Source: Bacteroidia bacterium (GTDB taxonomy: Bacteria; Bacteroidota; Bacteroidia; JABDFU01). From it: DNA of 6,179 bases. Positions within the stretch are counted from its first letter, which is position 1; every line of letters begins with the position of its first letter. Positions 5,923-6,179 of the stretch are shown here, piece after piece. Below the pieces are notes generated by a model that did not search any database, was not told the DNA's origin, and saw only the letters and a program-made list of their open reading frames with translations. The stretch is from positions 1-6,179 of the forward strand of contig JADLGT010000320.1 in NCBI GenBank assembly GCA_020849195.1. The letters run 5' to 3'. Both the position numbers and the translations under genes were made by a program.

Positions 5923-6061
5923 CCTTGCCTATAACGGTTCGGGGGTTTGCGATGGCGGGGTGTTTTAGCACTAAACTTCATTCGGAGAACTGAACTTCCA
6001 CCTTGCACAAATGTGTCTGCGAAGCACGGAACCCCCGCTATCGCAAACCCCTTGTGTGTGC
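5923..6061 (-). repeat. attC-like palindrome (E2) upstream of the HNH gene
   Basis: Arms 5942-5960 (GGGGTTTGCGATGGCGGGG) and 6033-6051 pair at 18 of 19 positions, the exception being a G-T wobble. The roughly 70-base centre holds the conserved TTTTAGCACTAAACTT and a smaller hairpin CACAAATGTG (6006-6015). On the minus strand the element starts ACACACAAGGGG and ends CCG|TTATAGGCA, 10 bases from the HNH start. Its size (about 130 bases), asymmetry and ends match an integron attC of a further cassette lying to the right. Confidence 0.65.
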
Positions 6062-6179
6062 CCTGAATGGTAAATTTAGTTAAAGTTCTTTAACAAGCTA
6101 AAGGGTTTAAGTCCCTCATGTGCCGATTAACAACCGGAAACATTAGTAAGCGGCAAGGGCGTTTCCGGAAACGGCAAGC
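6062..6179. other. Non-coding right edge with a 14-bp palindrome and short direct repeats
   Basis: No frame of useful length is open here on either strand. CGTTTCCGGAAACG (6160-6173) is a perfect palindrome. CCGGAAAC occurs at 6134-6141 and 6165-6172, and CGGCAAG at 6151-6157 and 6172-6178. If the cassette reading is right, this is the 3' end of the next minus-strand cassette, but no gene is visible before the window ends. Confidence 0.4.

Noticed and set aside
4198..6061. Insertion sequence or MITE pair carrying the two genes
   Set aside because: There is no transposase, no target-site duplication is apparent, and the terminal boxes differ between units yet match within each unit.

Overview
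The window reads as a chromosomal piece of a Bacteroidota bacterium (Chitinophagia, Sphingobacteriia or Flavobacteriia type). Signs: AT-rich DNA, no Shine-Dalgarno sequences before starts, TAnnTTTG-type promoter boxes, signal peptides that cut before Gln (YA|QP, SA|QP, FG|QK), and a protein made of MORN/YwqK-type repeats. No species can be named from the sequence alone.

Left part, bases 1-3970, plus strand: a possible gene tail ends at base 38. After a likely promoter come two tandem genes for exported repeat proteins. The first (238-1977) has a signal peptide, a beta-rich N-terminal domain, a very long Ala/Glu/Lys coiled coil built from tandem DNA repeats, and a small C-terminal domain. The second (2071-3867) is a signal peptide followed by about 22 MORN_2-like repeats. 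They are probably co-transcribed (93-base gap) and are probably envelope or periplasmic proteins; their function is not known from sequence.

Middle, 3870-4090: a tRNA-Ala (anticodon GGC, CCA encoded) with a TAnnTTTG-like box upstream and a clean intrinsic terminator downstream.

Right part, about 4198 to the end, minus strand: single genes alternate with imperfect palindromic elements. A secreted protein of unknown function (4262-4984) and an HNH-type nuclease-like protein with an added DnaJ-like zinc finger (5344-5913) each lie between palindromes, and a decayed or tiny ORF (5057-5194) lies between them. Each of the two larger genes is bracketed by its own private inverted box (GTTAGYTGCA for the secreted protein; GTTATAGGCARGG for the HNH protein). 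The 5' box sits 8-20 bases before the ATG and its complement lies at or just after the 3' end of the gene. This is the geometry expected of integron gene cassettes, where the cassette's 5' TTRRRY end is complementary to the R'' box of its own attC site. No integrase is visible, so this could be the distal end of a cassette array or an integrase-less attC cluster. It is the most interesting part of the window.
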